NCBI GenBank assembly: GCA_019745275.1
Contig: JAIETJ010000097.1
Location: forward strand, 1 to 32,307
Length of the DNA stretch: 32,307 nt
From: Pseudomonadaceae bacterium
GTDB lineage: Bacteria; Pseudomonadota; Gammaproteobacteria; Pseudomonadales; Pseudomonadaceae
Direction of reading: 5' to 3'
Position 1 is the stretch's first letter. Each line of letters starts with the position of its first letter. The position numbers and the translations under genes are program-made. The notes under the pieces are model-generated. The model saw nothing but the letters and a program-made list of their open reading frames with translations. It ran no database searches and had not been told where the DNA came from. Shown here piece after piece: positions 15,199 to 22,772 of the stretch.

Positions 15199-16407
15199 TT
15201 AATCGTGACTGGTTGACCCAATTTTATGCACGGACAAGTCCGCGCCGTAATATTCCTCTTCCTGCGTTAGACGAATCCCCACGCTCGACTTGAGCAAGCC
15301 ATAAACCGCAAAACCACCCAGCAGCGCCACGGCCACCCCAAGCCCGGTGCCGATCAACTGACTGATCAAGCTAACCCCGCCCAAACCACCAAGCGCCGTC
15401 TGGCCGAAAATGCCACAGGCAATCCCACCCCAAACGCCGCACAAACCGTGCAACGGCCAAACACCGAGCACATCGTCAATTTTCCATTTCACCTGAGTCG
15501 CCGTAAAGGCAAAGACAAACATGCCACCCGCGACCAATCCAGTCAGCAAAGCACCAATTGGGTGCATCACATCCGAGCCAGCACAAATGGCTACCAGCCC
15601 TGCTAGCGGGCCGTTATGCAAGAAACCCGGATCATTGCGACCGACCACCAAGGCCGCTACGGTGCCACCGACCATCGCCATTAACGAATTAACCGCAACC
15701 AAACCGCTGACAGCCGCCATGGTTTGCGCACTCATCACGTTGAAACCAAACCAGCCAACGATCAAAATCCATGAGCCCAAGGCTAAAAATGGAATGTTGG
15801 ACGGCGCGAACGCCACCAGACGCCCATCGCGATAGCGGCCGTTACGTTGCCCCAGCAGCAATACCGCCGCCAGCGCTAGCCAACCACCCACCGCATGCAC
15901 CACCACAGAGCCGGCAAAGTCATGGAAGCTCGCGCCAAACTGTGCCAGTAGCCACGCCTGCAGGCCGAAATTGCCGTTCCAGACCACACCCTCAAAGAAT
16001 GGATAGACGAACGCCACGATCAAAAACGTAGCGCACAGTTGCGGACCAAATTTGGCTCGCTCAGCAATACCGCCGGAAATAATCGCCGGAATCGCCGCCG
16101 CAAAGGTCAATAAGAAAAAGAACTTCACCAAGGCATAGCCGTTATCGACCGTTAGCGTGGCAGCCGGGGCGAAAAAAGTTACCCCGTAGGCCACCCAGTA
16201 GCCGATAAAGAAGTAGGCTAAGGTCGAGATGGCAAAGTCGGAGATGATTTTCGACAGCGCATTGACTTGGTTTTTATGCCTTACCGTGCCCACTTCAAGA
16301 AACGCAAAGCCAGCATGCATGGCCAATACCATGACCGCACCCAGCAAAATAAACAGGGTATTGGAGCCATGAACGAGGTTGCTCACAGCACTTTGCAGGT
16401 TATCCAT
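15199..16407 (-). CDS. amt: Ammonium transporter (Amt/Rh family)
   Basis: The product is 402 residues with about 11 membrane helices. The start is ATG 16407 (MDNLQSAVSNLVHGSNTLF), with AAGGG upstream; an extension to 16461 lacks similarity. Family marks are FAFLEVGTVRHKNQ, the signature DFAGSVVVHAVGGWLAL with the first pore histidine, and LHGLCGVWGGIACGIFG with the second. Trimeric Amt channels move ammonia/ammonium across the inner membrane and are usually gated by the PII protein GlnK. No glnK lies next to it here, and the N-terminus has no cleavable signal peptide of the E. coli AmtB kind. A candidate sigma-54 promoter upstream suggests nitrogen control. Confidence 0.95.
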   Translation of the reverse strand: MDNLQSAVSNLVHGSNTLFILLGAVMVLAMHAGFAFLEVGTVRHKNQVNALSKIISDFAISTLAYFFIGYWVAYGVTFFAPAATLTVDNGYALVKFFFLLTFAAAIPAIISGGIAERAKFGPQLCATFLIVAFVYPFFEGVVWNGNFGLQAWLLAQFGASFHDFAGSVVVHAVGGWLALAAVLLLGQRNGRYRDGRLVAFAPSNIPFLALGSWILIVGWFGFNVMSAQTMAAVSGLVAVNSLMAMVGGTVAALVVGRNDPGFLHNGPLAGLVAICAGSDVMHPIGALLTGLVAGGMFVFAFTATQVKWKIDDVLGVWPLHGLCGVWGGIACGIFGQTALGGLGGVSLISQLIGTGLGVAVALLGGFAVYGLLKSSVGIRLTQEEEYYGADLSVHKIGSTSHD

Positions 16408-16463
16408 CGAGGTACAGCCCTTAACGTTAGCGAAAAAGCACCAGATTGATACACGCACCAATA

Positions 16464-16484
16464 CTGCGCACCGAAGTGGCGCAG
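16464..16484 (-). promoter_or_regulatory. UUCG-tetraloop hairpin in the amt leader
   Basis: Read on the minus strand, CTGCGC, C, AC, TTCG, GT, GCGCAG forms an 8-bp stem with one bulged C and a closed C(UUCG)G tetraloop. It lies 57-77 bases before the amt start codon, inside the leader if transcription begins at the sigma-54 site. It could be an RNA structure or a DNA dyad for a regulator. Confidence 0.45.
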
Positions 16485-16664
16485 AAAGTCATCGACTCAA
16501 GCGTACAATCAATTGCAGTAACACTTAAAAATCTACGACGGAGCGTTCAGCAAAAAGCACATTTTCTATATTAATCATAGTGTTAGACGAGCTTAGCGAA
16601 GCAGACCACAACCACCCAAGCGCTCAAAATTAGCGCACAACATAAGCTCTACGCACCAACTGAA

Positions 16665-16680
16665 AGCAATAGCTGTACCA
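16665..16680 (-). promoter_or_regulatory. Candidate sigma-54 promoter for amt
   Basis: On the minus strand, TGGTAC, five bases, TTGCT (16680-16665) matches the -24/-12 consensus TGGCAC-N5-TTGCW with one change and the exact GG-to-GC spacing. Preceded by C, it also fits the wider YTGGCAC pattern. It would give a leader of about 250 bases before amt. Ammonium transporters are classic NtrC/RpoN targets, but I found no clear NtrC dyad upstream. Confidence 0.5.
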
Positions 16681-16744
16681 GCTTGCAGCCGACTCGCTTC
16701 AATATCGTTCATTACTGCAGCAAAAAAACTCGTGGGGAGCGTAA

Positions 16745-17059
16745 ATGCCACATACCAGTGCACACACTCAGCAAGAACAATTACAGAATGAGCTGCAAGC
16801 CTTGATCAAAGATGCCGAAACACTGCTGCAACACGCCGCAGGGCTCGCCGGCGAGCATGCAGATCAACTACGCGAGCAGATCCAGCACAATTTGCAGCGC
16901 GCCCGCGCAAGCCTCGGCACCGGCGAAACCGCCTTGCGCGAACAGGCCAATGAGGTGCGCGAGGCCAGCGAAGCTTATATACAAAACAACCCATGGCAAG
17001 CAGTGGGTATAGCGGCGGGCCTTGGCCTATTACTCGGACTCTTGCTGGGGCGGCGCTAA
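16745..17059 (+). CDS. DUF883 family protein (YqjD/ElaB-like)
   Basis: The product is 104 residues. A long helical, Gln/Glu-rich region (about 10-80) with QLREQIQHNLQRARASL is followed by YIQNNPWQAVGIAAG. It ends in a glycine-rich C-terminal membrane helix, LGLLLGLLLGRR. This is the layout of YqjD, ElaB and YgaM of E. coli, inner-membrane tail-anchored proteins that bind ribosomes in stationary phase under RpoS control. GGGGAG precedes ATG 16745. The next gene starts two bases after its stop, so the three genes to 17816 form a tight operon equivalent to yqjD-yqjE-yqjK. Confidence 0.9.
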   Translation: MPHTSAHTQQEQLQNELQALIKDAETLLQHAAGLAGEHADQLREQIQHNLQRARASLGTGETALREQANEVREASEAYIQNNPWQAVGIAAGLGLLLGLLLGRR

Positions 17060-17061
17060 CC

Positions 17062-17445
17062 ATGAGCGACAGCACTCCTCACACAACCCCAGAGCCAGCA
17101 TCGCTGAACAACTTGGGCGCGGCAGGGCTTGGTTTGCTGCACAGTCATATCGAGTTATTTGGGCTCGAACTGCAAGCGCATAAAGCCAACAGCTTGCAGG
17201 CCTTAGCACTTACCGCGGGCGCATTGCTGGCCGGCTGGTTACTGCTGATAGGGCTATCGACGCTGCTATTGATAGCCCTGTGGGATGACTTTCGCCTGCC
17301 CGTCATGAGCGGCTTATGCCTGTTTTATGGTCTGCTATTAATCACCAGCCTGTATCGACTGCGCGCCGTCTTGCGGCGAGGCAACAACCCCTTTAGCGCC
17401 AGCCTTAATGAACTGGCCCGAGACCGCGAGCAGTTACTGCCATGA
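17062..17445 (+). CDS. YqjE-like phage-holin-family membrane protein
   Basis: The product is 127 residues. An N-terminal amphipathic region (LNNLGAAGLGLLHSHIELFGLELQ) precedes two membrane helices, about 48-73 and 81-99, with a short WDDFRLP turn between them. The segment matches the YqjE / holin-X superfamily layout. The role in E. coli is unknown beyond envelope association. The start ATG 17062 lies two bases after the DUF883 stop, and the stop overlaps the next start as ATGA, so translation is coupled. A longer frame from 16993 would overlap DUF883 and is rejected. Confidence 0.87.
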   Translation: MSDSTPHTTPEPASLNNLGAAGLGLLHSHIELFGLELQAHKANSLQALALTAGALLAGWLLLIGLSTLLLIALWDDFRLPVMSGLCLFYGLLLITSLYRLRAVLRRGNNPFSASLNELARDREQLLP

Positions 17446-17816
17446 GCCAGCCCGAACTAGCCAGCAACGCCAGCAAACTGCAACTGCGCAAAGCCCTGAT
17501 TCAGATGCGCTTAGAGCTACATCGCCAGCAATTGCGCCATGAAAGCCTAAGCGTGGTTAAACCGTTTCAAGAAGCCCGGCAGTTCAGCCAACAATGCACC
17601 GCGCTACTCGGCAAAAACAGCACAGCCGTGCTGACCGCAGGCACCCTAGCGACACTGGCGCTAGCATTGCTGCAACGCAAAAAGCTCGCTAACTGGCTGA
17701 CCTTGGGCGCAGCACTCGCCCCACTGCTGGGTCAATTACTGCGCCGCGCCAGCTCAGAACCAACCCCGGCGCCCGGCACCGGCACCGGCACAACCGAGGA
17801 TACCCAGGTCCGCTAA
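17442..17816 (+). CDS. YqjK-like protein
   Basis: The product is 124 residues. A helical basic N-terminus (LQLRKALIQMRLELHRQQLRHE) is followed by one or two short hydrophobic stretches, about 60-78 and 84-99, and a Pro/Thr/Gly-rich tail. Position and composition fit the YqjK-like proteins that follow yqjD and yqjE; sequence similarity is modest. The ATG overlaps the previous stop by four bases. Its TAA (17814-17816) overlaps the stop codon of the convergent FHA gene, with no terminator between them, so each transcript must run into the other gene. Confidence 0.72.
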   Translation: MSQPELASNASKLQLRKALIQMRLELHRQQLRHESLSVVKPFQEARQFSQQCTALLGKNSTAVLTAGTLATLALALLQRKKLANWLTLGAALAPLLGQLLRRASSEPTPAPGTGTGTTEDTQVR

Positions 17817-18637
17817 AACAACCCGCGTACCGCCCACAGCGCGACTGCAACCGCTGCCAGCAGCACCACCAACGTTACAACTTTGCTCGTCGAGCTTGTC
17901 GCGACCGCAGGCGCAGGCACCTTCTGCATCTGCGCTGGCCCGGGTAGGCTGGCGGCAGAGCCCTTAACGATACGCGTCATTGGCGCCATGGGCATAAAGA
18001 CCGTGGCATCTTCATCTTGCGCTTGAACAACCTCAACCTTCGGCCCGATCACCAGCAACACCACCGCGCCCATTTGCAGCTGATCGCCGGCCTGCAAGGT
18101 GGCGGCGCTAACCTTAGCGCGATTGAGCAAGACTCCATTGGCCGAGCCCAGATCCTTCACCTCGAGCACGCCATCTTTAAAAAAGAACTCGCAATGGCGG
18201 CGCGACAACTCAACATCGTTAAAACACAACTCACACTTAACCGAACGGCCGAAGGTCATAGAACCCGACAGCGGGTACTTTTTGCCCTCGTTCTCACCTT
18301 GAATCACCTGCAAAAACCACTTCTTACTATTGTCCGGCTTAGCGACAGTTTTTAATGGATCGATAAACTGCAAGGCCACCGGGCCAATCTGCACGCTGTC
18401 ATCAGCACGAATCTGATAACGACCACTAACCCGCTCGCCATTTACCCAAGTACCTGCCTCGCTGGCGCAATCGCTGAGAAAATAATGACCATCTTCGCGC
18501 CGAATCTCGGCATGGAAAAGACTCACGCCATGGTCCGGCAGCACCAGATGATTACGAGCATCTTGACCAAGGGTGATTTTTTCATCAGCCAACCAAACGG
18601 GTGGCTGACGTGAGTCTTTAAATTGTAATTTCAACAT
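17813..18637 (-). CDS. Twin-FHA-domain, tail-anchored membrane protein
   Basis: The product is 274 residues from ATG 18637; a TTG start at 18703 would add 22 unrelated residues. The first FHA domain (about 1-92) is degenerate: G24-Q25 replaces the usual Gly-Arg and the SxNG loop is lost (DCASEAGTWVNG), though S39-x-x-H42 remains. The second (about 107-200) is canonical, with FGRS (129-132), SRRH (145-148) and GSANG (164-168). A linker with DEDATVFMP offers a possible phosphothreonine site. A C-terminal membrane helix (KVVTLVVLLAAVAVALWAV) anchors it. FHA domains bind phosphothreonine, so it is the likely reader or scaffold for the kinase encoded 62 bases upstream. Confidence 0.92.
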   Translation of the reverse strand: MLKLQFKDSRQPPVWLADEKITLGQDARNHLVLPDHGVSLFHAEIRREDGHYFLSDCASEAGTWVNGERVSGRYQIRADDSVQIGPVALQFIDPLKTVAKPDNSKKWFLQVIQGENEGKKYPLSGSMTFGRSVKCELCFNDVELSRRHCEFFFKDGVLEVKDLGSANGVLLNRAKVSAATLQAGDQLQMGAVVLLVIGPKVEVVQAQDEDATVFMPMAPMTRIVKGSAASLPGPAQMQKVPAPAVATSSTSKVVTLVVLLAAVAVALWAVRGLF

Positions 18638-18699
18638 AAAAGAACAAGCCCTATAAAAATAAATCAAACAACAAGAGCAACCACCTGAAGCGTCAACAC

Positions 18700-20286
18700 T
18701 CAATCCATACCATTACTTAAAATATGCCGCCATACGCGTGAAACCGGATTAGAACTCTCCTCTACCGGTTTACTCGCCTGGTTCTTACTCGCTTGACTCG
18801 TACTGGCCTGACTAGTAGTGGTTGAACGGGAAGCTTTCGCGGCCGACGGCACAGCTTTACGCGCAACAACAGGACGCGTGGCGCGCGTGACATAAGCCGC
18901 ATGCTCACTGAGCAATTTTAGCAATGCAGGATTCTCGGGCTCCGCCAACAAGCCTGCCTGGAGATTTTCCAGGGCTTTAGTGAATTCGCGACTGGCATAA
19001 GCCGCATTAGCTTGCTCAAGATAAACTTCCGCAATCTGCTGCAAACCATTACGCGCAGGCTGATTATCCGGCGTTAAAGTTAGCGCCTGCTGAAAGTAAA
19101 ATAACGCATTATCCTCAGGCGGAACCGTTAATTGCATGTTAGCCATCCGCAACTGCCCCAATTTAACGCTGAGCGCCGCCCGCGCGGCGACAACGCGCTG
19201 CAGGCCAGTTTGCGCGGCAACACTATCTGGCTGTAGCAATAATACCTGCGCAAAAAAATAATCAGCATTGTCCTGCGCCGGCGCCTGTAACTTACCCTCC
19301 GCCAGGCGGACCTCGGCTTGCGCCAAATAATCCGCCACTTGCCTACTCAGGTTAATTTTGTAACCGGCAAAAGTACCGCCAACCAACAATATCAAACCCA
19401 ACAACCCCGCCAGCACCTTGGGCGCTGCGCTATTTTTGGCAGCAACCAGCGGCACAGCCTTACTAAATTGGGTGACGCTGAGGTCGTCGTCTTGCAACAG
19501 CGCCAGGCTTTGCAGCAGCTCCCGGCAACTGGCAAAGCGCTGATTAACATCCTTAGCTAACATGCGCCCGAGCAGCGCCTGATAACCCGCCAAATGCGCG
19601 GGCAACTGCGGAACTGGCATTTGCACATGGTTCATAACGGTCTGGGTATAACTCGGGCCACGGAAATCGTTAGTTCCGGTGAGCATCTCTAGCAGTAACA
19701 CGCCCAAACTATAGATATCCGTGCGCTGATCCAACGGCTGACACTGCGCTTGCTCCGGACTGCTATAGGCAGGGCTGCCAACAGCCACACCGAACTGGGT
19801 TAATTCACTATCAATAGCCAAATCTTTAGCCACACCAAAGTCGGTAATGACCACCGAACCATCCTTTCGAAAAAGAATGTTTGCCGGCTTAATATCTCGA
19901 TGCACCAACCCTTGTTGATGCACCACATGTAAGCCTTCGGCAATTTGTCGAGTAATACTTAAAGCCCGCTCAACATCTAAAGCCTGACCTTTATATTGAC
20001 TCAAGTCGCCGCCTGCGACGAACTCCATCGCTAAATAATGACGCCCGTCAGCCAGCTTATCAATATCATAAATAGTCACAATCGACGCATGATGCAAGGA
20101 TGCAACCACATGCCCTTCATTAATAAATCGACGACTAAACTCATCATCTACTGAGCTACTCAGTACTTTAATAGCCACTTTGCGTTGCAGTGAATTTTGC
20201 GTGGCCAAAAACACTTCGGCCATACCACCCTTACCGAGCTGACCATGCAATGTGTAACCGGCAATTTCAATTAACTTATCGTTCAT
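18700..20286 (-). CDS. Serine/threonine protein kinase with transmembrane helix and TPR-like C-terminus
   Basis: The product is 528 residues from ATG 20286. The Hanks-type kinase domain (about 8-265) has the glycine loop LGKGGMAEV, ATP lysine K40 in VAIKV, catalytic HRDIKPAN (D131, N136), DFG (149-151) and SPE in place of APE. A membrane helix follows (VLAGLLGLILLVGGTFAGYKI). The periplasmic part contains repeated units such as ADYFFAQVLLLQPDSVAAQTGLQ and ALFYFQQALTLTPDNQPARNGL, which look like tetratricopeptide repeats. The tail is Ser/Thr/Lys-rich. It lies between the PP2C phosphatase and the FHA protein, a complete phospho-signalling set. Pseudomonas Stk1/PpkA enzymes are the nearest relatives I know, but no type VI secretion genes are present in the window. 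Confidence 0.95.
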   Translation of the reverse strand: MNDKLIEIAGYTLHGQLGKGGMAEVFLATQNSLQRKVAIKVLSSSVDDEFSRRFINEGHVVASLHHASIVTIYDIDKLADGRHYLAMEFVAGGDLSQYKGQALDVERALSITRQIAEGLHVVHQQGLVHRDIKPANILFRKDGSVVITDFGVAKDLAIDSELTQFGVAVGSPAYSSPEQAQCQPLDQRTDIYSLGVLLLEMLTGTNDFRGPSYTQTVMNHVQMPVPQLPAHLAGYQALLGRMLAKDVNQRFASCRELLQSLALLQDDDLSVTQFSKAVPLVAAKNSAAPKVLAGLLGLILLVGGTFAGYKINLSRQVADYLAQAEVRLAEGKLQAPAQDNADYFFAQVLLLQPDSVAAQTGLQRVVAARAALSVKLGQLRMANMQLTVPPEDNALFYFQQALTLTPDNQPARNGLQQIAEVYLEQANAAYASREFTKALENLQAGLLAEPENPALLKLLSEHAAYVTRATRPVVARKAVPSAAKASRSTTTSQASTSQASKNQASKPVEESSNPVSRVWRHILSNGMD

Positions 20287-20325
20287 AGCCAACCAAGTTT
20301 TTTAATCTGAGTGCGTGCGCTAAGT

Positions 20326-21108
20326 TCATGTCTTACGCCTTAATAAGCGCTGAAAAAAGCCCAGCTTCGGCAGCGCGACTATCGGCGCCGCCGCAAACTT
20401 CCCCATCAACAGCGCACACGAAATATTATCCTTACCGCCGGCCTGATTAGCAGCGCTAATCAAAGCGCTCACAGCAGCATTCAGTTCTCCCTGAATACCG
20501 AGCGCATACAGGCGCTGATCGTTAAGTTCGCCATGCAAGCCATCGCTGCACAACAACAAGCGCTGATTGTTCTGCAGCACCCCATGCGCAACACCAACTT
20601 CAAGTTCGAGAGAGGCATAGCCCAGACACTGGGTAATTTCATTTTTACGCGGGTGATTGCGCGCCTCTTCAGCGCCCAATTGACCAATATCGATCATCAC
20701 TTGGACCCAGCTATGATCCTTGCTCAGCGGAGTAATTGCGCTGTCGGTAAGTAAATAAGCGCGACTGTCACCAACCCACGCCAACTGATACTCAGCACCA
20801 CTGAATTTAACCGCCACTACGGTACTGCCCATGCCTTTGCTGGTCGGATCGAGTTTTGCAGCCTGAATAATTGCCTGATTCGCCGCATGAATGGCTACTT
20901 CAAGGCTATCTTGCTGCGCCAAGCTCTCGGCAATTGTTGCCACGACTATGGCGCTGGCGACCTCACCGCGCTCATGCCCACCCATTCCGTCAGCAATCAC
21001 CCACAAACCCAGTTCAGGACAGCTAAGAATGCTGTCTTCATTGTGCGCACGCACCAGGCCGGGCACGCTATGAATGGCATAGTTGATTTTATTTTCGGTG
21101 CCGTGCAT
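20326..21108 (-). CDS. PP2C-type serine/threonine protein phosphatase
   Basis: The product is 260 residues from ATG 21108; in-frame starts at 21138 and 21144 are possible. Metal-dependent PP2C motifs are all present: RAHNEDS (D25), IADGMGGHERGEVAS (D40), WVGDSRAYL, LCSDGLHGEL (D189) and GGKDNISCALL (D227). These bind the two Mn or Mg ions that hydrolyse phosphoserine and phosphothreonine. The protein has no membrane segment and should be cytoplasmic. It is the first gene of the PP2C-kinase-FHA operon, 39 bases before the kinase, and probably reverses its phosphorylation. Confidence 0.95.
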   Translation of the reverse strand: MHGTENKINYAIHSVPGLVRAHNEDSILSCPELGLWVIADGMGGHERGEVASAIVVATIAESLAQQDSLEVAIHAANQAIIQAAKLDPTSKGMGSTVVAVKFSGAEYQLAWVGDSRAYLLTDSAITPLSKDHSWVQVMIDIGQLGAEEARNHPRKNEITQCLGYASLELEVGVAHGVLQNNQRLLLCSDGLHGELNDQRLYALGIQGELNAAVSALISAANQAGGKDNISCALLMGKFAAAPIVALPKLGFFQRLLRRKT

Positions 21109-21356
21109 TGCTGTAATCGTCCGCCGCAGTATCGGCATGGTCAAAGTGTCCAGAGCTGGAAACTGCTTTACATCTGGATAAGCCGCCCAGCATGCCGCCC
21201 GCGCAACACCGCGGCCATCCCGGGCGAGGCTTTTTTAGCCAAAACGTTAACCGGTCGCATATTTTCGCGCCCCGCAAAGCGCCGCCAGCGCACCAGCCAT
21301 TTGCACTCGCAGGGCAGAACTTCATCAACCCGCAGTTTTGCTTGAGACAGAAACGA

Positions 21357-21380
21357 CAAAGCCCCATTTCTGGGGCTTTG
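21357..21380 (-). terminator. Terminator of tRNA-Ser
   Basis: CAAAGCCCCA and TGGGGCTTTG form a perfect 10-bp stem around a four-base loop, 12 bases past the tRNA 3' end on the minus strand. The downstream T run is poor (TTTGTCGTTTC). Confidence 0.65.
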
Positions 21381-21391
21381 CGTTATAAAGA

Positions 21392-21479
21392 TGGCGGAGG
21401 CGATGGGATTCGAACTCATGGACCTGTTACAGTCGACAGTTTTCAAGACTGTTGCCTTAAACCACTCGGCCACACCTCC
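21392..21479 (-). tRNA. serT: tRNA-Ser (anticodon UGA)
   Basis: This is an 88-base class II tRNA. The acceptor stem GGAGGTG pairs with CGCCTCC, with discriminator G and an encoded CCA (21392-21394). The anticodon loop CTTGAAA between ACAGT and ACTGT gives UGA, which reads UCA and UCG codons. The long variable arm and GTTCGAATCCC T-loop fit serine tRNA. It has its own promoter and terminator and is divergent from yccA. Confidence 0.97.
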
Positions 21480-21497
21480 GTACTTGTTGCGGCCGCC

Positions 21498-21525
21498 ATA
21501 ATACCGGAACGAAACACACTGTCAA
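21498..21525 (-). promoter_or_regulatory. Promoter of tRNA-Ser
   Basis: On the minus strand a perfect TTGACA (21520-21525) and TATTAT (21498-21503) are 16 bases apart. A GC-rich discriminator (GGCGGCCGC) follows, typical of stable-RNA promoters under stringent control. Confidence 0.8.
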
Positions 21526-21554
21526 ACTCTATGCGCAGACATCTGCAAACTGTC

Positions 21555-21563
21555 TGTTATGCT
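21555..21563 (+). promoter_or_regulatory. Possible extended -10 promoter of yccA
   Basis: TGTTATGCT has the TG-N-TATGCT form of an extended -10 element and lies 44 bases before the yccA ATG. No good -35 is seen. Confidence 0.4.
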
Positions 21564-21606
21564 CAGCTTCAAGTAACGCAACCTTAGACCGTCCAGGAGT
21601 GACGCC

Positions 21607-22275
21607 ATGCAAGAGCAAAATTACGTCCTCAACCCTGCCCAGGTTGAGCAACAGGAAGTCAGCAGCGTACTGCGCAACACTTACGGTTTGCTGGCACTGA
21701 CCTTAGCCTTCAGCGGTGTGGTGGCTTATTTTGCACAGCAAATGCATGCCAAGCCGCCGGGCTTTTTCACCATGATTATTGGTTTTTACGGCTTGTTTTT
21801 CTTGGCCGCTAAGTTGCGCAACTCCGCTTGGGGTTTATTGGTCACGTTCGCCCTGACTGGTTTGATGGGCTACAGCATTGGCCCGATGCTTAATCGATAC
21901 CTCGAGATGCCTAACGGCAGCGAAGTGGTCAGCTCTGCATTTGCCATGACGGCGCTGGTATTCTGCGGCCTGTCGGCCTATGTACTGACCACCCGTAAAG
22001 ACATGAGCTTCTTGTCGGGTTTTATCACCGCCGGCTTTTTTGTTTTGCTGGGCGCGGTGGCGGCGAGCTTTTTCTTCCAGATCAGCGGCCTGCAGTTGGC
22101 GATTAGTGCCGGCTTTGTGCTGTTCTCCTCGGCCTGCATTCTGTTTCAAACCAGCGCCATTATTCACGGCGGTGAGCGCAACTACATCATGGCGACCATC
22201 AGCTTGTATATTTCGATCTACAACCTGTTTGTCAGCCTGCTGCAGATCCTCGGCATCATGAGCAGCAACGACTAA
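21607..22275 (+). CDS. yccA: Bax inhibitor-1/YccA family inner membrane protein
   Basis: The product is 222 residues with about seven membrane helices, including LLALTLAFSGVVAYFA and FFTMIIGFYGLFFLAAKL, and the closing LYISIYNLFVSLLQILGIM. That last segment with the acidic end SSND is typical of the BI-1 family. In E. coli YccA binds and slows the FtsH protease when translocation is blocked. AGGAG lies before ATG 21607. It sits beside tRNA-Ser and upstream of the tus genes, as I recall in other Pseudomonas. A terminator follows the stop. Confidence 0.95.
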   Translation: MQEQNYVLNPAQVEQQEVSSVLRNTYGLLALTLAFSGVVAYFAQQMHAKPPGFFTMIIGFYGLFFLAAKLRNSAWGLLVTFALTGLMGYSIGPMLNRYLEMPNGSEVVSSAFAMTALVFCGLSAYVLTTRKDMSFLSGFITAGFFVLLGAVAASFFFQISGLQLAISAGFVLFSSACILFQTSAIIHGGERNYIMATISLYISIYNLFVSLLQILGIMSSND

Positions 22276-22291
22276 CAGCAACTGCTTACCT

Positions 22292-22315
22292 AAAGCCCGC
22301 CTCGGCGGGCTTTTT
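22292..22315 (+). terminator. Terminator of yccA
   Basis: AAAGCCCGCC pairs with GGCGGGCTTT around a TC loop, followed by a T run. It lies 16 bases after the yccA stop and separates it from the tus operon. Confidence 0.92.
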
Positions 22316-22378
22316 GTTGCGGTAAATTCCTCGCTAGGCTTTATCATTAGCCTTAAGTTAGCGCTTAGTAGATTACTG

Positions 22379-22771
22379 ATGAAATTTGCCATTGCCCTGT
22401 TTGCCGCTCCGCACGCCCCCTCGGCCCGACGCGCCTTGCGTTTTGCTCAGGCGGCGTTAGCCGGCGGGCATGAAATTACCCGCCTGTTTTTTTATCAAGA
22501 CGGCGTGCACAGCGGCTCGTACAACGTGGTGACACCGCAAGATGAACTGGACATCTCCAGCGAATGGCGCGAGTTCGTCCGCCTGCAACAACTCGACGGG
22601 GTTATTTGCATCGCCGCCGCGCTACGCCGAGGCGTACTTAGCAGCGAGGAAGCCGAGCGGCACAGCCGCCCGGCCGCCAACTTAGCCCCCGACTGGGAGC
22701 TGTCTGGGCTTGGCCAATTGCATGAGGCCATGCAGGTGGCCGATCGGCTGATCTGTTTCGGAGGTCATTGA
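22379..22771 (+). CDS. tusD: Sulfurtransferase TusD
   Basis: The product is 130 residues of the DsrE fold. TusD passes persulfide sulfur from TusA to TusE within the TusBCD hexamer, for 2-thiolation of U34 in tRNA for Lys, Glu and Gln by MnmA. The active cysteine is C77 in GVICIAAALRRGV. The start FAIALFAAPHA and the segment FFYQDGVHSGS are typical. The gene opens tusD-tusC-tusB-tusE, all close or overlapping. The ribosome site before ATG 22379 is weak. Confidence 0.95.
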   Translation: MKFAIALFAAPHAPSARRALRFAQAALAGGHEITRLFFYQDGVHSGSYNVVTPQDELDISSEWREFVRLQQLDGVICIAAALRRGVLSSEEAERHSRPAANLAPDWELSGLGQLHEAMQVADRLICFGGH

Positions 22772-22772
22772 G

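Larger units (their letters stand above)
16408..16744. other. Intergenic region between divergent amt and the DUF883 gene
   Basis: No gene is seen in these 337 bases, which are richer in A and T than the genes around them. They hold the regulatory signals of amt (a sigma-54-type promoter and a hairpin, listed separately). They also hold a good ribosome site, GGGGAG, for the plus-strand gene at 16745. I could not settle a sigma-70 promoter for that plus-strand gene. Confidence 0.7.

Noticed and set aside
21168..21473. 101-codon minus-strand frame beginning MAEWFKATVLKTVDC
   Set aside because: Its first part is the translation of tRNA-Ser, a well-known artefact, and it passes through the tRNA terminator. 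The rest has no recognisable similarity.
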